From positions 1 to 64,000 of the forward strand of contig NZ_VUOD01000006.1 of NCBI RefSeq assembly GCF_008386465.1: a stretch of DNA of 64,000 nucleotides, read 5' to 3'. Both the position numbers and the translations under genes were made by a program. How positions within the stretch are numbered: position 1 is the stretch's first letter; each line of letters begins with the position of its first letter. Shown here piece by piece: positions 55,847 through 64,000 of the stretch. The notes under the pieces are model-generated. The model made no database searches. It had not been told where the DNA came from and saw only the letters and a list, made by a program, of their open reading frames with translations. Source of the stretch: Arenimonas fontis (GTDB lineage Bacteria; Pseudomonadota; Gammaproteobacteria; Xanthomonadales; Xanthomonadaceae).

Positions 55847-58003
55847 ATGACCCGCAAGTTGTCCCTGGCCCTGGCCATTGCCCTTGCCCTGGGCGCGCCC
55901 GCCGCCGCCCTCGCCGATGCCGGCCCGGCAAAGGCCGTCACGCCCGCCGAAGCCGACAACCCTTTCTTCCAGGCCAGCACCCTGCCCTACCAGGCACCGC
56001 GCTTCGACCTGATCAAGGATGAGCACTACGGTCCGGCGCTGGAAGCCGGCATGGCGGCGCACCGCGCGGAGATCGAAGCCATTGCCGACGACCCGGCGCC
56101 GCCGAGCTTCGACAACACCATCGTGGCGATGGAGAAGAGCGGCGCCCTGCTCAACCGCACCGCCGCCGTCTTCTACAACCTGGCCGGCGCCCACACCAAC
56201 CCGACGATCCAGAAGACCCAGGCCGAGATGGCGCCGAAGTTCGCCGCCCACCAGGACGCCATCCTGCTCAACGGCAAGCTGTTCGAACGGGTGAAGACCC
56301 TGTACGACCAACGCGACGGCTTGGGCCTGGACGCCGAATCCCGGCGCCTGCTGGAGCGTTACTACATCGAATTCGTGCGCGCCGGCGCCAAGCTGTCCGA
56401 CGCCGACAAGGAAACGCTGAAGGCGATCAACGCCGAGCTGGCCAGCCTGGCCACGCAGTTCGGCCAGAACGTCCTCAAGGAGGTGAATGCCTCCGCCGTG
56501 CTGGTCGAGGACGCGGCCGAGCTCGCCGGCCTGCCGGCGGAAGCGGTGACGGCCGCCGCCGAGGCTGCCAAGGCGGCGGGCCACGAAGGCAAGTGCCTGA
56601 TCGCGCTGCAGAACACTTCCGGACAACCGCCGCTGGCCTATCTGCAGAACCGTGAGCTGCGCAAGCGCATCATGGCGGCTTCACTGGCCCGCGGCGCCCG
56701 CGGCAACGAGTTCGACAACCGCGAGATCGTCGCCAGGGTGGCCAGGCTGCGTGCCGAGCGCGCCGCCTTGCTGGGCTACGACAGCCACGCCGCCTACGTG
56801 CTCGAGGACGAAACGGCCGGCAGCGTCGAGGCGGTGAACAAGCTCCTGGGCGACCTAGCCCCGGCCGCCGTGGCCAATGCCCGCCGGGAAGCCGCCGAGA
56901 TGCAGGCGATCATCGACGCCGAGGGAGGCGGTTTCCAGCTCGAGGCGGCCGATTGGGCCTACTACGCCGAAAAGCTGCGCAAGCAGAAGTACGACTTCGA
57001 CGAATCGCAGCTGCGGCCCTATTTCGAGCTGAACAGCGTGCTGGAGAACGGCGTCTTCTACGCCGCCAACCAGCTCTACGGGCTGAGCTTCAAGGAACGC
57101 AAGGACATCCCGGTCTACCACCCCGACGTGCGGGTCTGGGAGGTCTTCGACGCCGACGGCAGCCCGCTGGGACTGTTTTATGGCGACTTCTACGCCCGCC
57201 CGAGCAAGCGCGGCGGCGCCTGGATGAACGCCTACGTGCCGCAGAACGGCCTGACCGGAGCCAAGCCGGTGGTCGCCAACCACCAGAACATCCCCAAGCC
57301 GGCCGACGGACAGCCGACCCTGATGAGCTTCGACGAGGTCACCACCATGTTCCACGAGTTCGGCCATGCCCTGCACGGCCTGTTCTCGAAGGTGAAATAC
57401 CCGCAGTTCGCCGGCACCAGCGTGCCGCGCGACTTCGTCGAATACCCTTCGCAGGTCAACGAGATGTGGGCCACCTGGCCCTCGGTGTTGGCCAACTACG
57501 CCAAGCACTACCAGACCGGCGAGCCGATCCCGCAGGACCTGCTGGACAAGGTGCTGGCCGCCGAACAGTACGGCCAGGGCCACGCCACCACCGAGTACCT
57601 GGCGGCAGCCATCCTCGACCAGCACTGGCACCAGCTCGGGCCGGACCAGGTGCCGACCGACACCCTCGCCTTCGAGGCGCAGGCGCTGAAGGCGGCCGGC
57701 CTGGACTACCCACCGGTACCGCCGCGTTACCGCAGCACCTACTTCTCGCACATCATGGGCGGCTACTCTGCCGGCTACTACGCCTACATCTGGTCCGAGG
57801 TGCTGGACGCCGATTCGGTGGAGTGGTTCAAGGAGAACGGCGGCCTCAAGCGCGAGAACGGCGACCACTTCCGCACTACCCTGCTCAGCCGGGGCGGCAG
57901 CGCCGACGCCATGCAACTGTTCCGGAATTTCCGCGGCCGCGATCCGGAGGTGGGCCCGCTGCTCAAGCGGCGCGGCCTGGACACCGCCGCCAGCACCGAC
58001 TGA
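55847..58003 (+). CDS. dcp: Peptidyl-dipeptidase, M3 family zinc peptidase (718 aa)
   Basis: A signal peptide (LSLALAIALALGAPAAALA) precedes a thimet-like metallopeptidase. The zinc site FHEFGHALHG lies near residue 507, with later motifs GGYSAGYYAYIWSEVLDAD and the His/Tyr substrate residues around FSHIMGGYSAG. Dcp removes C-terminal dipeptides from peptides. Periplasmic location is suggested by the signal; Escherichia coli Dcp is cytoplasmic, so this resembles the secreted Xanthomonas type. It has its own promoter region and a strong terminator. Confidence 0.93.
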   Translation: MTRKLSLALAIALALGAPAAALADAGPAKAVTPAEADNPFFQASTLPYQAPRFDLIKDEHYGPALEAGMAAHRAEIEAIADDPAPPSFDNTIVAMEKSGALLNRTAAVFYNLAGAHTNPTIQKTQAEMAPKFAAHQDAILLNGKLFERVKTLYDQRDGLGLDAESRRLLERYYIEFVRAGAKLSDADKETLKAINAELASLATQFGQNVLKEVNASAVLVEDAAELAGLPAEAVTAAAEAAKAAGHEGKCLIALQNTSGQPPLAYLQNRELRKRIMAASLARGARGNEFDNREIVARVARLRAERAALLGYDSHAAYVLEDETAGSVEAVNKLLGDLAPAAVANARREAAEMQAIIDAEGGGFQLEAADWAYYAEKLRKQKYDFDESQLRPYFELNSVLENGVFYAANQLYGLSFKERKDIPVYHPDVRVWEVFDADGSPLGLFYGDFYARPSKRGGAWMNAYVPQNGLTGAKPVVANHQNIPKPADGQPTLMSFDEVTTMFHEFGHALHGLFSKVKYPQFAGTSVPRDFVEYPSQVNEMWATWPSVLANYAKHYQTGEPIPQDLLDKVLAAEQYGQGHATTEYLAAAILDQHWHQLGPDQVPTDTLAFEAQALKAAGLDYPPVPPRYRSTYFSHIMGGYSAGYYAYIWSEVLDADSVEWFKENGGLKRENGDHFRTTLLSRGGSADAMQLFRNFRGRDPEVGPLLKRRGLDTAASTD

Positions 58004-58023
58004 GCCGGGCGCTTGCAGAAACG

Positions 58024-58053
58024 AAACCGCCCGGCGATGCCGGGCGGTTTTTT
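58024..58053 (+). terminator. Rho-independent terminator after dcp
   Basis: AAACCGCCCGGC-GAT-GCCGGGCGGTTT followed by a T6 run. It lies 21 bases after the dcp stop. Confidence 0.9.
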
Positions 58054-58152
58054 CATGCCGGTTCGGCTGCCGAGGCGGCCACGCAAAGGCTCGCCGGCAA
58101 ACGGCGACGGGACGCGCATCGGCGCCACCCGCCGTGGACAGGGGCGGCGGTT

Positions 58153-58587
58153 TCAGGCGTTGCGCTGGACCGCGCGCAGTTCCTTGTTCAGCACTTCGGC
58201 CTTGCTGACGTATTGCTTGGCCAACACCCTCACCACGAAGCTCTGCTCGCGGTCCAGCACCACCTTCTGGAAGGTCTGCTGCAGCTGCCCCTCGACCTCG
58301 GCCATGCGCTGGAAGCGCTCGGCGGGGGCGGCCTGCTGCTTGCGCAGGCCGTCGTAGGCCTGGCTCAGGTCGGCCAGGGCTTCGGGCGGCTTGCGACGGC
58401 CGCGGCGCCTGGCCGGCTTCAGTTCGTTCGACAGTTCCTGCACCAGCTCCGATTTGGCCTTGGCCAGCTTCGAGAACAGGCTTGAGAGTTTCTTGTCCTT
58501 CACTTTCTGCGCCGCCTCCTCGTAGAAGGCGAAGCCGTCTTCGCTGATCTCGATCAGATCGGGAAGGCTGCTGGTGATATCGGTCAT
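58153..58587 (-). CDS. DUF2383/PA2169-family four-helix protein (144 aa)
   Basis: Predicted all-helical protein beginning with LPDLIEISEDGFAFYEEAAQ, then KLSSLFSKLAKAKSELVQEL, a pattern of the PA2169/DUF2383 four-helix-bundle family. No metal ligands of ferritin are obvious. Function is unknown, possibly in stress. The ATG is at 58587. The region 58588-58827 between it and the Nudix gene has no gene and holds an A/T-rich stretch around 58743-58760, where its promoter may lie. Confidence 0.78.
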   Translation of the reverse strand: MTDITSSLPDLIEISEDGFAFYEEAAQKVKDKKLSSLFSKLAKAKSELVQELSNELKPARRRGRRKPPEALADLSQAYDGLRKQQAAPAERFQRMAEVEGQLQQTFQKVVLDREQSFVVRVLAKQYVSKAEVLNKELRAVQRNA

Positions 58588-58827
58588 GCGGCGCTCCTTG
58601 GCGTATGAGGACGGACAGCGCGGTCGTCCCGAGGCCCAGGCCGGGCCCCGGTAGCCCCGGGTGGGGCGGCGATCGCGAAGGATTGCGAAGCAGGCGGCCA
58701 CGAGGGCCGTTTCACGCCGCGACAGCATACGCGAGCGCCCGTAAAAATATGGTTATCCGGCCGATCACGCGCTTGAAACATCAGAGACCGGCACTTTTAG
58801 CCGGTTTTCGCTTCATTTCGAGTATTT

Positions 58828-59319
58828 TTAGCGCGAATACGACCAGCTCAGCATGCGCCCGGCGGCATAGGGCATCACCCCGTGGAAGGGGCGGGGGTCC
58901 TGGTCGAAGACCAGGGGCAGGAAATGCCGGTCGCCCTCCCACAGCGGCACCTCGCCGGCAAGCAGACGCTCCAGCGGCACCCAGGCCAGCTCGCCCTCGG
59001 CATTGCGCGCCGGCGGTCGGCCTTCGAAACGGTCCACCAGAAAGATGAAGCCCAGCCAGTCCTCGCCCCCTTTCCCGAAACCCGGCCAGCTGAGCGTGCC
59101 ACGCAGGCGCAGGGACAAACACTCGATACCCGCCTCCTCGCGCAGTTCCCGGCGCATGCCGGCCATCGCGTCCTCGTCCGGCTCCAGCTTGCCGCCCAGG
59201 CCGTTGTACTTGCCGAGGTGGTGGTCGCCCTCCCGGGCATTGCGATGGACCATCAGGCAGTGGCGCCGGTCCGGCGACAGTACGTAGCCGAGCGTGGCCA
59301 CGATCGGGGTGTAGGGCAT
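58828..59319 (-). CDS. Nudix hydrolase, 8-oxo-dGTPase-like (163 aa)
   Basis: The Nudix box is GKLEPDEDAMAGMRRELREEAGI (Gly at its start and REL-REEAG near residues 55-65), which binds magnesium and cleaves nucleoside diphosphates. Close relatives hydrolyse 8-oxo-dGTP or other NTPs; substrate is not clear here. The start MPYTPIVATLGYVLS at 59319 places the fold correctly. It is 8 bases after the diguanylate cyclase gene stop, so both may be cotranscribed. Confidence 0.92.
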   Translation of the reverse strand: MPYTPIVATLGYVLSPDRRHCLMVHRNAREGDHHLGKYNGLGGKLEPDEDAMAGMRRELREEAGIECLSLRLRGTLSWPGFGKGGEDWLGFIFLVDRFEGRPPARNAEGELAWVPLERLLAGEVPLWEGDRHFLPLVFDQDPRPFHGVMPYAAGRMLSWSYSR

Positions 59320-59327
59320 CGGGACTC

Positions 59328-60404
59328 TCAGCGGGAATGGCGATTGCGGCCGCCCGTTTTCGCCCGGTAGAGGGCGGCATCGGCGGCGGCGATCCATTGT
59401 TCCGGGCCGGCCATGTCGCGGTCCAGCACCGCGAAACCGATGCTAATGCTGTAGGGCACGACGTTATCGGCTTCCTCGGCCCGGCGGCGCACCTGGCCGA
59501 GCAGACGCCGGGCCGCCTGCTCGGCGCCCTCCGGCCCGGTGTCGGGCATCACGACGACGAACTCGTCACCACCGTACCGGGCCGCGACGTCCACCGCGCG
59601 CAGGCCCCGACGAAGTTCCACGGCAAATTCCTGCAGTACCTGGTCGCCGACCAGATGGCCCAGTTCGTCGTTGATCTGCTTGAAGTTGTCGATGTCCACC
59701 ATCATCAGCACCGCCGGCCGGCCGTGCCGGCTGAAACGCTGGAACTCGTGTTCCAGCGCCTGCCGCCAATGCTGGCGGTTGGGCAGGCCGGTCAGAACGT
59801 CGGTACGGTTGTGCAGTTCGAGCTGCCGGTTCTGCCGCAGCACGGCCTGCCCCAGCCGCCAGGTGGCCAGGCTGAGGGCCAGCGGATAGCCCAGCAGCAG
59901 CGGCAACGCGCACAGGATCACCGACATCGGTGACTCCGGAGACAGCGGGAAGCCCAGCAGGGTCCAGACCAGGCCGCCGCCACACAGCATCGCCAGCCAG
60001 CTGCGCGCCAGCAGCCGCCAGCCGCCGGCCGCCACCTTGTCCATGCTCAGCATGGCCAGCAGGACGGCCGATGGCAGCAGGTTGAACTGCATGACCGCGA
60101 TCCAGGCGCCGCCGAAGGCCGAATCCAGCAGCAGGTTGCGCCTTTCGGCCTGGGCCGGATCCGGCGCCGAGTACGCCCAGTGGTAAGCCAGGTGTGGCCA
60201 GAGCAGCGCGTTGGCGGCCAACAGCAGCCAGGCCAGGGGACCGGCCTGATGAAGATGCAGAACCCCCGCCACCGCCACGCCACCCGCCGCCAGGCCGAAC
60301 ACGCGCATCGGATAGAGCCGGCGGACGAAGCGGAGGCCGCGCGCCCGTTCGGGCGGCTGCTCCGATTCCATCGCCGCGGCGGTCTGCAACAGCAATTCCG
60401 GCAT
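59328..60404 (-). CDS. Diguanylate cyclase with MASE2 membrane domain (358 aa)
   Basis: Residues ~25-185 form a MASE2 sensor with about six helices, beginning RRLYPMRVFGLAAGGVAVAG. The GGDEF domain (~200-350) is complete: DVLTGLPNRQHW, MMVDIDNFKQINDELGH and the active RYGGDEFVVVMPD. The inhibitory RxxD site, four residues before GGDEF, is RAVDVA with R-x-x-D present, so product feedback is possible. Domain order is that of DgcC/AdrA. The start at 60404 (MPELLLQTAAAM) is a choice; an earlier Met at 60566 is possible. Confidence 0.9.
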   Translation of the reverse strand: MPELLLQTAAAMESEQPPERARGLRFVRRLYPMRVFGLAAGGVAVAGVLHLHQAGPLAWLLLAANALLWPHLAYHWAYSAPDPAQAERRNLLLDSAFGGAWIAVMQFNLLPSAVLLAMLSMDKVAAGGWRLLARSWLAMLCGGGLVWTLLGFPLSPESPMSVILCALPLLLGYPLALSLATWRLGQAVLRQNRQLELHNRTDVLTGLPNRQHWRQALEHEFQRFSRHGRPAVLMMVDIDNFKQINDELGHLVGDQVLQEFAVELRRGLRAVDVAARYGGDEFVVVMPDTGPEGAEQAARRLLGQVRRRAEEADNVVPYSISIGFAVLDRDMAGPEQWIAAADAALYRAKTGGRNRHSR

Positions 60405-60712
60405 GCCGTCACTTTCACGCCCGACCGGCCGGTCCGCAAGGCTACGCAAGTCGGGCTGGGCAGCGGCCAGGTGCCCTGCCGCGTCAGGCTTTGCCCGTCG
60501 TCGCGCCAGTGGCCTCCAGCCTGGCGCCGTTTCGATCGTCGGGCCAAGGCCTGCATCCACTCCCATATCTTGTGGCCGGCCGGATCGGAATCGTGACCGG
60601 CTTCACCATTCCGGCCCGTTGCCCCCGATGCTCAGCCCGTGTCCCGACGCCTTGGTACGAAACCTGCAGCGCTTGGCTGGCGACACTCCACCCCCCTAAA
60701 GGAGTTCACATC
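60405..60712. other. Intergenic stretch between the diguanylate cyclase gene and a small ORF
   Basis: These 308 bases hold no convincing gene. The minus strand frame of the cyclase can extend to 60566. On the plus strand an AAAGGAG lies 9 bases before the ATG at 60713. No clear promoter hexamer pair or hairpin was found. Confidence 0.5.
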
Positions 60713-60904
60713 ATGGGCACGGTAATCCCCTTCCCCGCCCGCAAGGTCTTGGACGAGGAGCTGGCGGTCCAGCTCTGGGAACTGGTCATGGCCGGCCGGA
60801 TCGACAGCCCGGAATACCGCCGGCTCGACGCCGAGATCGCCAGGCGACGCCATCTGGCCGGGCATGCGCGCCCGCGGCCCTGGGCCGGACCGCGCAGGGC
60901 CTGA
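60713..60904 (+). CDS. Small protein of unknown function (63 aa)
   Basis: Good AAAGGAG ribosome site and a compact frame starting MGTVIPFPARKVLDEEL. The first half is acidic and probably helical (LWELVMAGRIDSPEYRRLDA); the end is basic. Similar MGxVIPFP starts occur in small proteins of Xanthomonadales, as I recall. No function is known. It lies alone between the diguanylate cyclase and the next minus-strand gene. Confidence 0.55.
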   Translation: MGTVIPFPARKVLDEELAVQLWELVMAGRIDSPEYRRLDAEIARRRHLAGHARPRPWAGPRRA

Positions 60905-60907
60905 GCC

Positions 60908-61072
60908 ATGCCTGCCTGGTGGCCCCGCCATGGTCGCCGTGGCCCGCGCCTGCCGGCGTGGCCGCGCGGCCGCCGGCCCAGGCGCGACGGCGCCGCCCCA
61001 CGACCGATCCGGCATCCGCTGCGCGAGCTGACCCGCATGCTGCAGGCCTGGTGGCGGGCGCTCGGCGCCTGA
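60908..61072 (+). CDS. Possible small basic protein (54 aa)
   Basis: An ATG three bases after the previous stop opens 54 codons, rich in Arg, Pro and Trp, ending in LTRMLQAWWRALGA. There is no ribosome site of its own except coupling to the gene before. Composition is close to random G+C-rich sequence, so it may be chance. Confidence 0.25.
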   Translation: MPAWWPRHGRRGPRLPAWPRGRRPRRDGAAPRPIRHPLRELTRMLQAWWRALGA

Positions 61073-61078
61073 GCCCCG

Positions 61079-61489
61079 CTACTGCCGCATGGGCTGGCGC
61101 TTGCCATCCGGCAACACCAGCTCGCATTCCCCCGTCCAGGCCGGCTGGTCAGCGGTGCCGCCTTGCAGCCGGCCTTCGGCCATTTCCCGGAACTCCCTTG
61201 CCAGGGCTGCCCGGCCCTCCCCGCTCAAGGCGCACTCCATGCGCATGCCGCCCGGCATGGTCTGGGAGTAGGGGCAACGTCCCGCTTCGTCCTCGCCGGC
61301 GACCACATGTTCGATGACGAAGCCCGGAACGAAGGGATGGGGTCCCTGATGGGTAGCGGCCGCGCACGCGTCCATGGCGTCGGCGAAAGCCAGATCGGCA
61401 GCGGCCTGGTTCACGGATGCGGCCACGGGCATGGCCAGTGCCGGCACCAGGGCAAGGACCAGTGCACTGCCGATTCGCGGATGTCTCAT
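61079..61489 (-). CDS. Secreted protein of unknown function (136 aa)
   Basis: A clear signal peptide (IGSALVLALVPALAMPVAA) is followed by a small acidic domain with four Cys (DACAAATH, AGRCPYSQTMPG, MRMECALSGEG, TGECELVLPDG) that could form two disulfides. No family is recognised. It is divergent from the lytic transglycosylase gene. Confidence 0.7.
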   Translation of the reverse strand: MRHPRIGSALVLALVPALAMPVAASVNQAAADLAFADAMDACAAATHQGPHPFVPGFVIEHVVAGEDEAGRCPYSQTMPGGMRMECALSGEGRAALAREFREMAEGRLQGGTADQPAWTGECELVLPDGKRQPMRQ

Positions 61490-61576
61490 GACGATCACCT
61501 CGCCGGTTGGAATGTTCGATTCGGAAAACGGCCGATCACGCCCCGCCGGGCCATCGTTCAGCGCCGTGATGGCAAA

Positions 61577-62782
61577 GTGCGGCGCATGCTTCCGCTTGCC
61601 ACCGTCCTGTTCGCCTTCGCCACCGCCGCCGGCGCCGGCGATCCGGATGCCGGGCAAGGCCGCCTGGACCGATGCCTGGCCGAGCTGCGCCCGCTGGCAC
61701 TCGCCCGTGGCGTGTCCGCCGCGACCTGGGATGCCCACATGCCCGGGCGCAGGCAGGACCCGGAGGTGCAGAGGGCGCTGGACCGGCAGCCGGAGTTCGA
61801 GCTGCCGATCTGGGATTATCTGGCGGCGCTCGTGGACGAGGAGCGCATCGCCGACGGCCAGGCCCGCCTGCTCGAACATGCCGGCTTGCTGGCGCGCATG
61901 GAAGCCGAGCATGGCGTGGATGCCGCCACCGTGGTGGCGGTCTGGGGCGTGGAAAGCGACTACGGCCGCGTGACCGGCCGCAAGCCCCTGCTGGATTCGC
62001 TGGCGACGCTGTCCTGTGCCGGCCGCCGCCAGGCCTTCTTCCGCGGCGAGTTGTTCGCGCTGCTGGCGCTCATCGGGCGCGGCGACCTGGACGCCGAAGA
62101 CCTGACCGGCTCCTGGGCCGGCGCCTTCGGCCAGACCCAGTTCATGCCTTCCACCTACGCCCGCGTCGCCGTGGATGGCGACGGCGACGGCCGTCGCGAC
62201 CTGGTCGGCAGCGTCGCGGACGCCCTGGCCTCGACCGCCCACTATCTGCGCCGGGCCGGCTGGCAGCCCGGCCAGGCCTGGGGCCATGAAGTCCTGCTGC
62301 CCGAGGGCTTCGATACCTCCCTGCAGGGCCGCAGGCAGCGGCGCCCGCTCTCGTACTGGACCGACCGCGGCCTGCGCCGGGCCGATGGCGGCGACTGGCC
62401 GAAGGACGAACGCAAGGCGGCCCTGTTGCTGCCGGCCGGCCCGCAGGGTCCGGCCTTCCTGGTGTTCCGCAACTACGACGCGATCTTCAGCTACAACGCC
62501 GCCGAGAGTTATGCCCTGGCGATCGCCCTGCTCTCGGACCACCTCCGCGGCGGCGCCGGCCTGCGCATGCCCTGGCCCACCGACGATCCCGGCCTGTCGC
62601 GCGCCCAGCGGCGCGAACTGCAGGCCCTGCTGATCACCCGTGGCCATGACATCGGCGAGGTGGACGGGCTGCTGGGCGAACGCAGCCGCCGCGCCATCCG
62701 CGCCGAGCAGGCTCGTCTGGGCCTGGAGCCGGACGGCAAGGCCGCCCGCTCCCTGCTCGAGGCCCTGCGCCGGGGCGATTGA
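61577..62782 (+). CDS. Lytic murein transglycosylase, MltB family (401 aa)
   Basis: Cleaves peptidoglycan between MurNAc and GlcNAc. The catalytic Glu lies in VAVWGVESDYG, with SWAGAFGQTQFMPSTYARVAVDGDGDG and FSYNAAESYALAIALLSD following. A peptidoglycan-binding-like module (RRELQALLITRGHDIGEVDGLLG) ends the chain. A GTG at 61577 gives a signal peptide with two Arg before the hydrophobic stretch; the ATG at 61586 is the alternative. No lipobox is seen, so it is probably soluble in the periplasm. Confidence 0.9.
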   Translation: MRRMLPLATVLFAFATAAGAGDPDAGQGRLDRCLAELRPLALARGVSAATWDAHMPGRRQDPEVQRALDRQPEFELPIWDYLAALVDEERIADGQARLLEHAGLLARMEAEHGVDAATVVAVWGVESDYGRVTGRKPLLDSLATLSCAGRRQAFFRGELFALLALIGRGDLDAEDLTGSWAGAFGQTQFMPSTYARVAVDGDGDGRRDLVGSVADALASTAHYLRRAGWQPGQAWGHEVLLPEGFDTSLQGRRQRRPLSYWTDRGLRRADGGDWPKDERKAALLLPAGPQGPAFLVFRNYDAIFSYNAAESYALAIALLSDHLRGGAGLRMPWPTDDPGLSRAQRRELQALLITRGHDIGEVDGLLGERSRRAIRAEQARLGLEPDGKAARSLLEALRRGD

Positions 62783-62898
62783 GGCCACTGGCCTGACCGC
62801 GATCAGCCTGGCTCCGGCCCCGGGTGGGCCGGCAGGAAACGGCCCGGCGCCCGCGATGCGCCCCGCCTGCGGACCGCCGACGCCGACCAGGTTCCGCC

Positions 62899-63780
62899 TC
62901 AGCCTGCCGACCAGCGCGCCAGGCGCGCGTCCTTCTCCGCCCAGAGCACGTTGATCCAGTCCTGGAAGCGCTGGCGGAACTGCGGATCACCGGTGTAATC
63001 GGCACCGGCGAAGCCTTCGGGAATGGACAGCAGGCGCAGGTGCACGCGCACCGTGCGCACGCGGTCGGCGAACAGGTCCACCAGGCTGGGCGTCGCCGGT
63101 TCGTAATGCAGGGTGACGTCGAGCACGGCATCCAGCACGTCGCCCATGGCGCCCATCACGAAGGCAACGCCACCGGCCTTGGGCCGCAGCAGGTGGCGGT
63201 AGCCGGCATCGCCGGCCTGGCGCTTTTCCGGGGTGAAGCGCGTGCCCTCGACGAAGTTCATCACCGACACCGGCAACTGACGGAACTTCAGGCAGGCCTT
63301 GCGGGTTTCCTCGAGGTCGCGTCCGGCCAGCTCGGGCCGGCGCGCCAGCTGCTGCGGCGTGTAGCGGCGCATGAAGGGGAAATCCAGCGCCCACCAGCAC
63401 AGGCCCAGCACCGGTACCCAGATCAGGTTGCGCTTGAGGAAGAAGCGCAGCAGCGGGATGCGGCGGTTCAGCACCTTCTGCAGCACCGGGATGTCCACCC
63501 AGCTGCGGTGGTTGGCCAGCACCAGGTAGCGGCCTTCGGCGCGCAGGCCCTCGCCGCCCTCGACGATGAACCGGGTACGGGTGAAGCGGTCGATCATCCA
63601 GCCGTTGACGCCGATCCAGCTTTCGGCGATGGCCGGCAGCCAGCGCTCCAGCCGGCGGCGAAGACAGGGCAGCGGAAGCAACCACCTGAACAAGGCCGCG
63701 GCCAACAGCAAGGCACCGTGCAGGCAGGTGCTGGCGATGAACAGCAGCGCCGCCATCGCCATACGCGCCATCACCGGCAT
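62899..63780 (-). CDS. Lysophospholipid acyltransferase family protein, YihG-like (293 aa)
   Basis: Two N-terminal hydrophobic segments (~5-40) precede the 1-acylglycerol-3-phosphate acyltransferase domain: NHRSWVDIPVLQ (H-x4-D box) and FVEGTRFTPEK, followed by LRPKAGGVAFVMGAM. This order and the long C-terminal part match YihG/LCLAT1-type acyltransferases. It probably acylates a lysophospholipid in the inner membrane. An ATG at 63780 is preferred over a GTG one codon earlier. Confidence 0.88.
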   Translation of the reverse strand: MPVMARMAMAALLFIASTCLHGALLLAAALFRWLLPLPCLRRRLERWLPAIAESWIGVNGWMIDRFTRTRFIVEGGEGLRAEGRYLVLANHRSWVDIPVLQKVLNRRIPLLRFFLKRNLIWVPVLGLCWWALDFPFMRRYTPQQLARRPELAGRDLEETRKACLKFRQLPVSVMNFVEGTRFTPEKRQAGDAGYRHLLRPKAGGVAFVMGAMGDVLDAVLDVTLHYEPATPSLVDLFADRVRTVRVHLRLLSIPEGFAGADYTGDPQFRQRFQDWINVLWAEKDARLARWSAG

Positions 63781-63801
63781 CACCCGTTCGCCCCCACCCC
63801 G

Positions 63802-64000
63802 TCAACGGCCCAACAGCAAGAAGGGCACCGTCACCAGGCCGAGCATGATCAGCAGGCCCAGCAGGGCCGCCAGGCTGCGCAGCGGGTGCTCGCGCCAGGG
63901 CGATTCGCGGTGGCCGGCGGCACGCAGTTCGCGCATGCGCCGGGAGCGCTCGGCCTGGTAGCGTTCGAGCAGGGCGCGGGCGCGCGCTTCCTCGGCTTCG
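63802..64000 (-). CDS. C-terminal end of an unidentified membrane protein (cut by window edge)
   Basis: At least 65 residues precede the TGA: a charged helix with many Arg and Glu (EAEEARARALLERYQAERS), then a single hydrophobic segment (SLAALLGLLIMLGLVTVPFLLL) and GR at the end. It reads like a tail-anchored or C-terminally anchored protein. The gene lies 21 bases upstream of the acyltransferase on the same strand. No family can be named. Confidence 0.6.
   Translation of the reverse strand, partial: EAEEARARALLERYQAERSRRMRELRAAGHRESPWREHPLRSLAALLGLLIMLGLVTVPFLLLGR

Noticed and set aside
58775..58825. Hairpin ACCGGC-ACTTTTA-GCCGGT followed by TTTTC on the plus strand
   Set aside because: No plus-strand gene lies upstream, and on the minus strand, where the Nudix gene ends, there is no T-run; left unassigned.

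Overview
The window is G+C-rich chromosomal DNA of a gammaproteobacterium. Gene order points to the order Lysobacterales (Xanthomonadales): sdhCDAB-sdhE-lolC-lolD-comEC-exbB-exbD-msbA-lpxK-kdsB-uvrC-pgsA followed by tRNA-Gly, tRNA-Cys and tRNA-Leu, plus a DUF6116 protein, a gcdH and a fused E1 alpha/beta dehydrogenase. That placement is an inference from remembered synteny, not from a database search.

Region 1 (1-3410) is accessory DNA against the 3' end of guaA. From left to right it holds the start of an ISL3-type transposase, a remnant of a second cassette, a 60-bp attC site, an intact gene cassette for an unknown 147-residue protein, a recognisable attI simple site, a good cassette promoter, and the first ~165 codons of an integron integrase. 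The integrase frame runs without a stop into a 625-residue protein with an unknown domain and a complete ADP-ribosylglycohydrolase (DraG/ARH) domain. The integrase keeps its first catalytic Arg but has lost the rest of its active site, so the cassette should be frozen in place. This is the most unusual part of the window.

Region 2 (3438-12750) is core metabolism and transport: guaB-guaA (GMP synthesis), a four-gene TRAP transporter with a TatT lipoprotein partner (TPAT type), folD, a phasin-like basic protein, and a TPR-like protein. Region 3 (12807-33041) is a nearly unbroken minus-strand run of about 20 kb. It starts with a previously hidden 56-codon sdhAF4 gene and the succinate dehydrogenase genes. 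It continues through SDH flavinylation (sdhE), lipoprotein export (lolCD), DNA uptake (comEC), an ExbBD pair, lipid A/Kdo supply (msbA, lpxK, kdsB), a tyrosine phosphatase, an NHLRC2-like protein, uvrC and pgsA, and ends in four tRNA genes. Many of these genes overlap by 1 to 38 bases, often with GTG or TTG starts, which suggests translational coupling.

Region 4 (33067-50342) is mixed housekeeping: ygfZ, an orphan PhnD-like binding protein facing an FHA-linked class III cyclase, a catabolic block (gcdH, GNAT, fused E1), glycine-zipper envelope proteins, tatD, tcdA, a membrane-anchored cytochrome c, DUF456, and the conserved ybbP-ybbA/tesA divergent pair with a PQQ-type sugar dehydrogenase. 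Region 5 (50355-64000) holds a GST, a cold-shock protein, class I fumarase, SlyD, ferredoxin-NADP reductase, glutathione peroxidase, an M3 peptidase, a DUF2383 protein, a Nudix hydrolase, a MASE2-GGDEF diguanylate cyclase, small unknown proteins, a lytic transglycosylase, an acyltransferase and the end of an unknown membrane protein. No rRNA, CRISPR array or prophage was seen.
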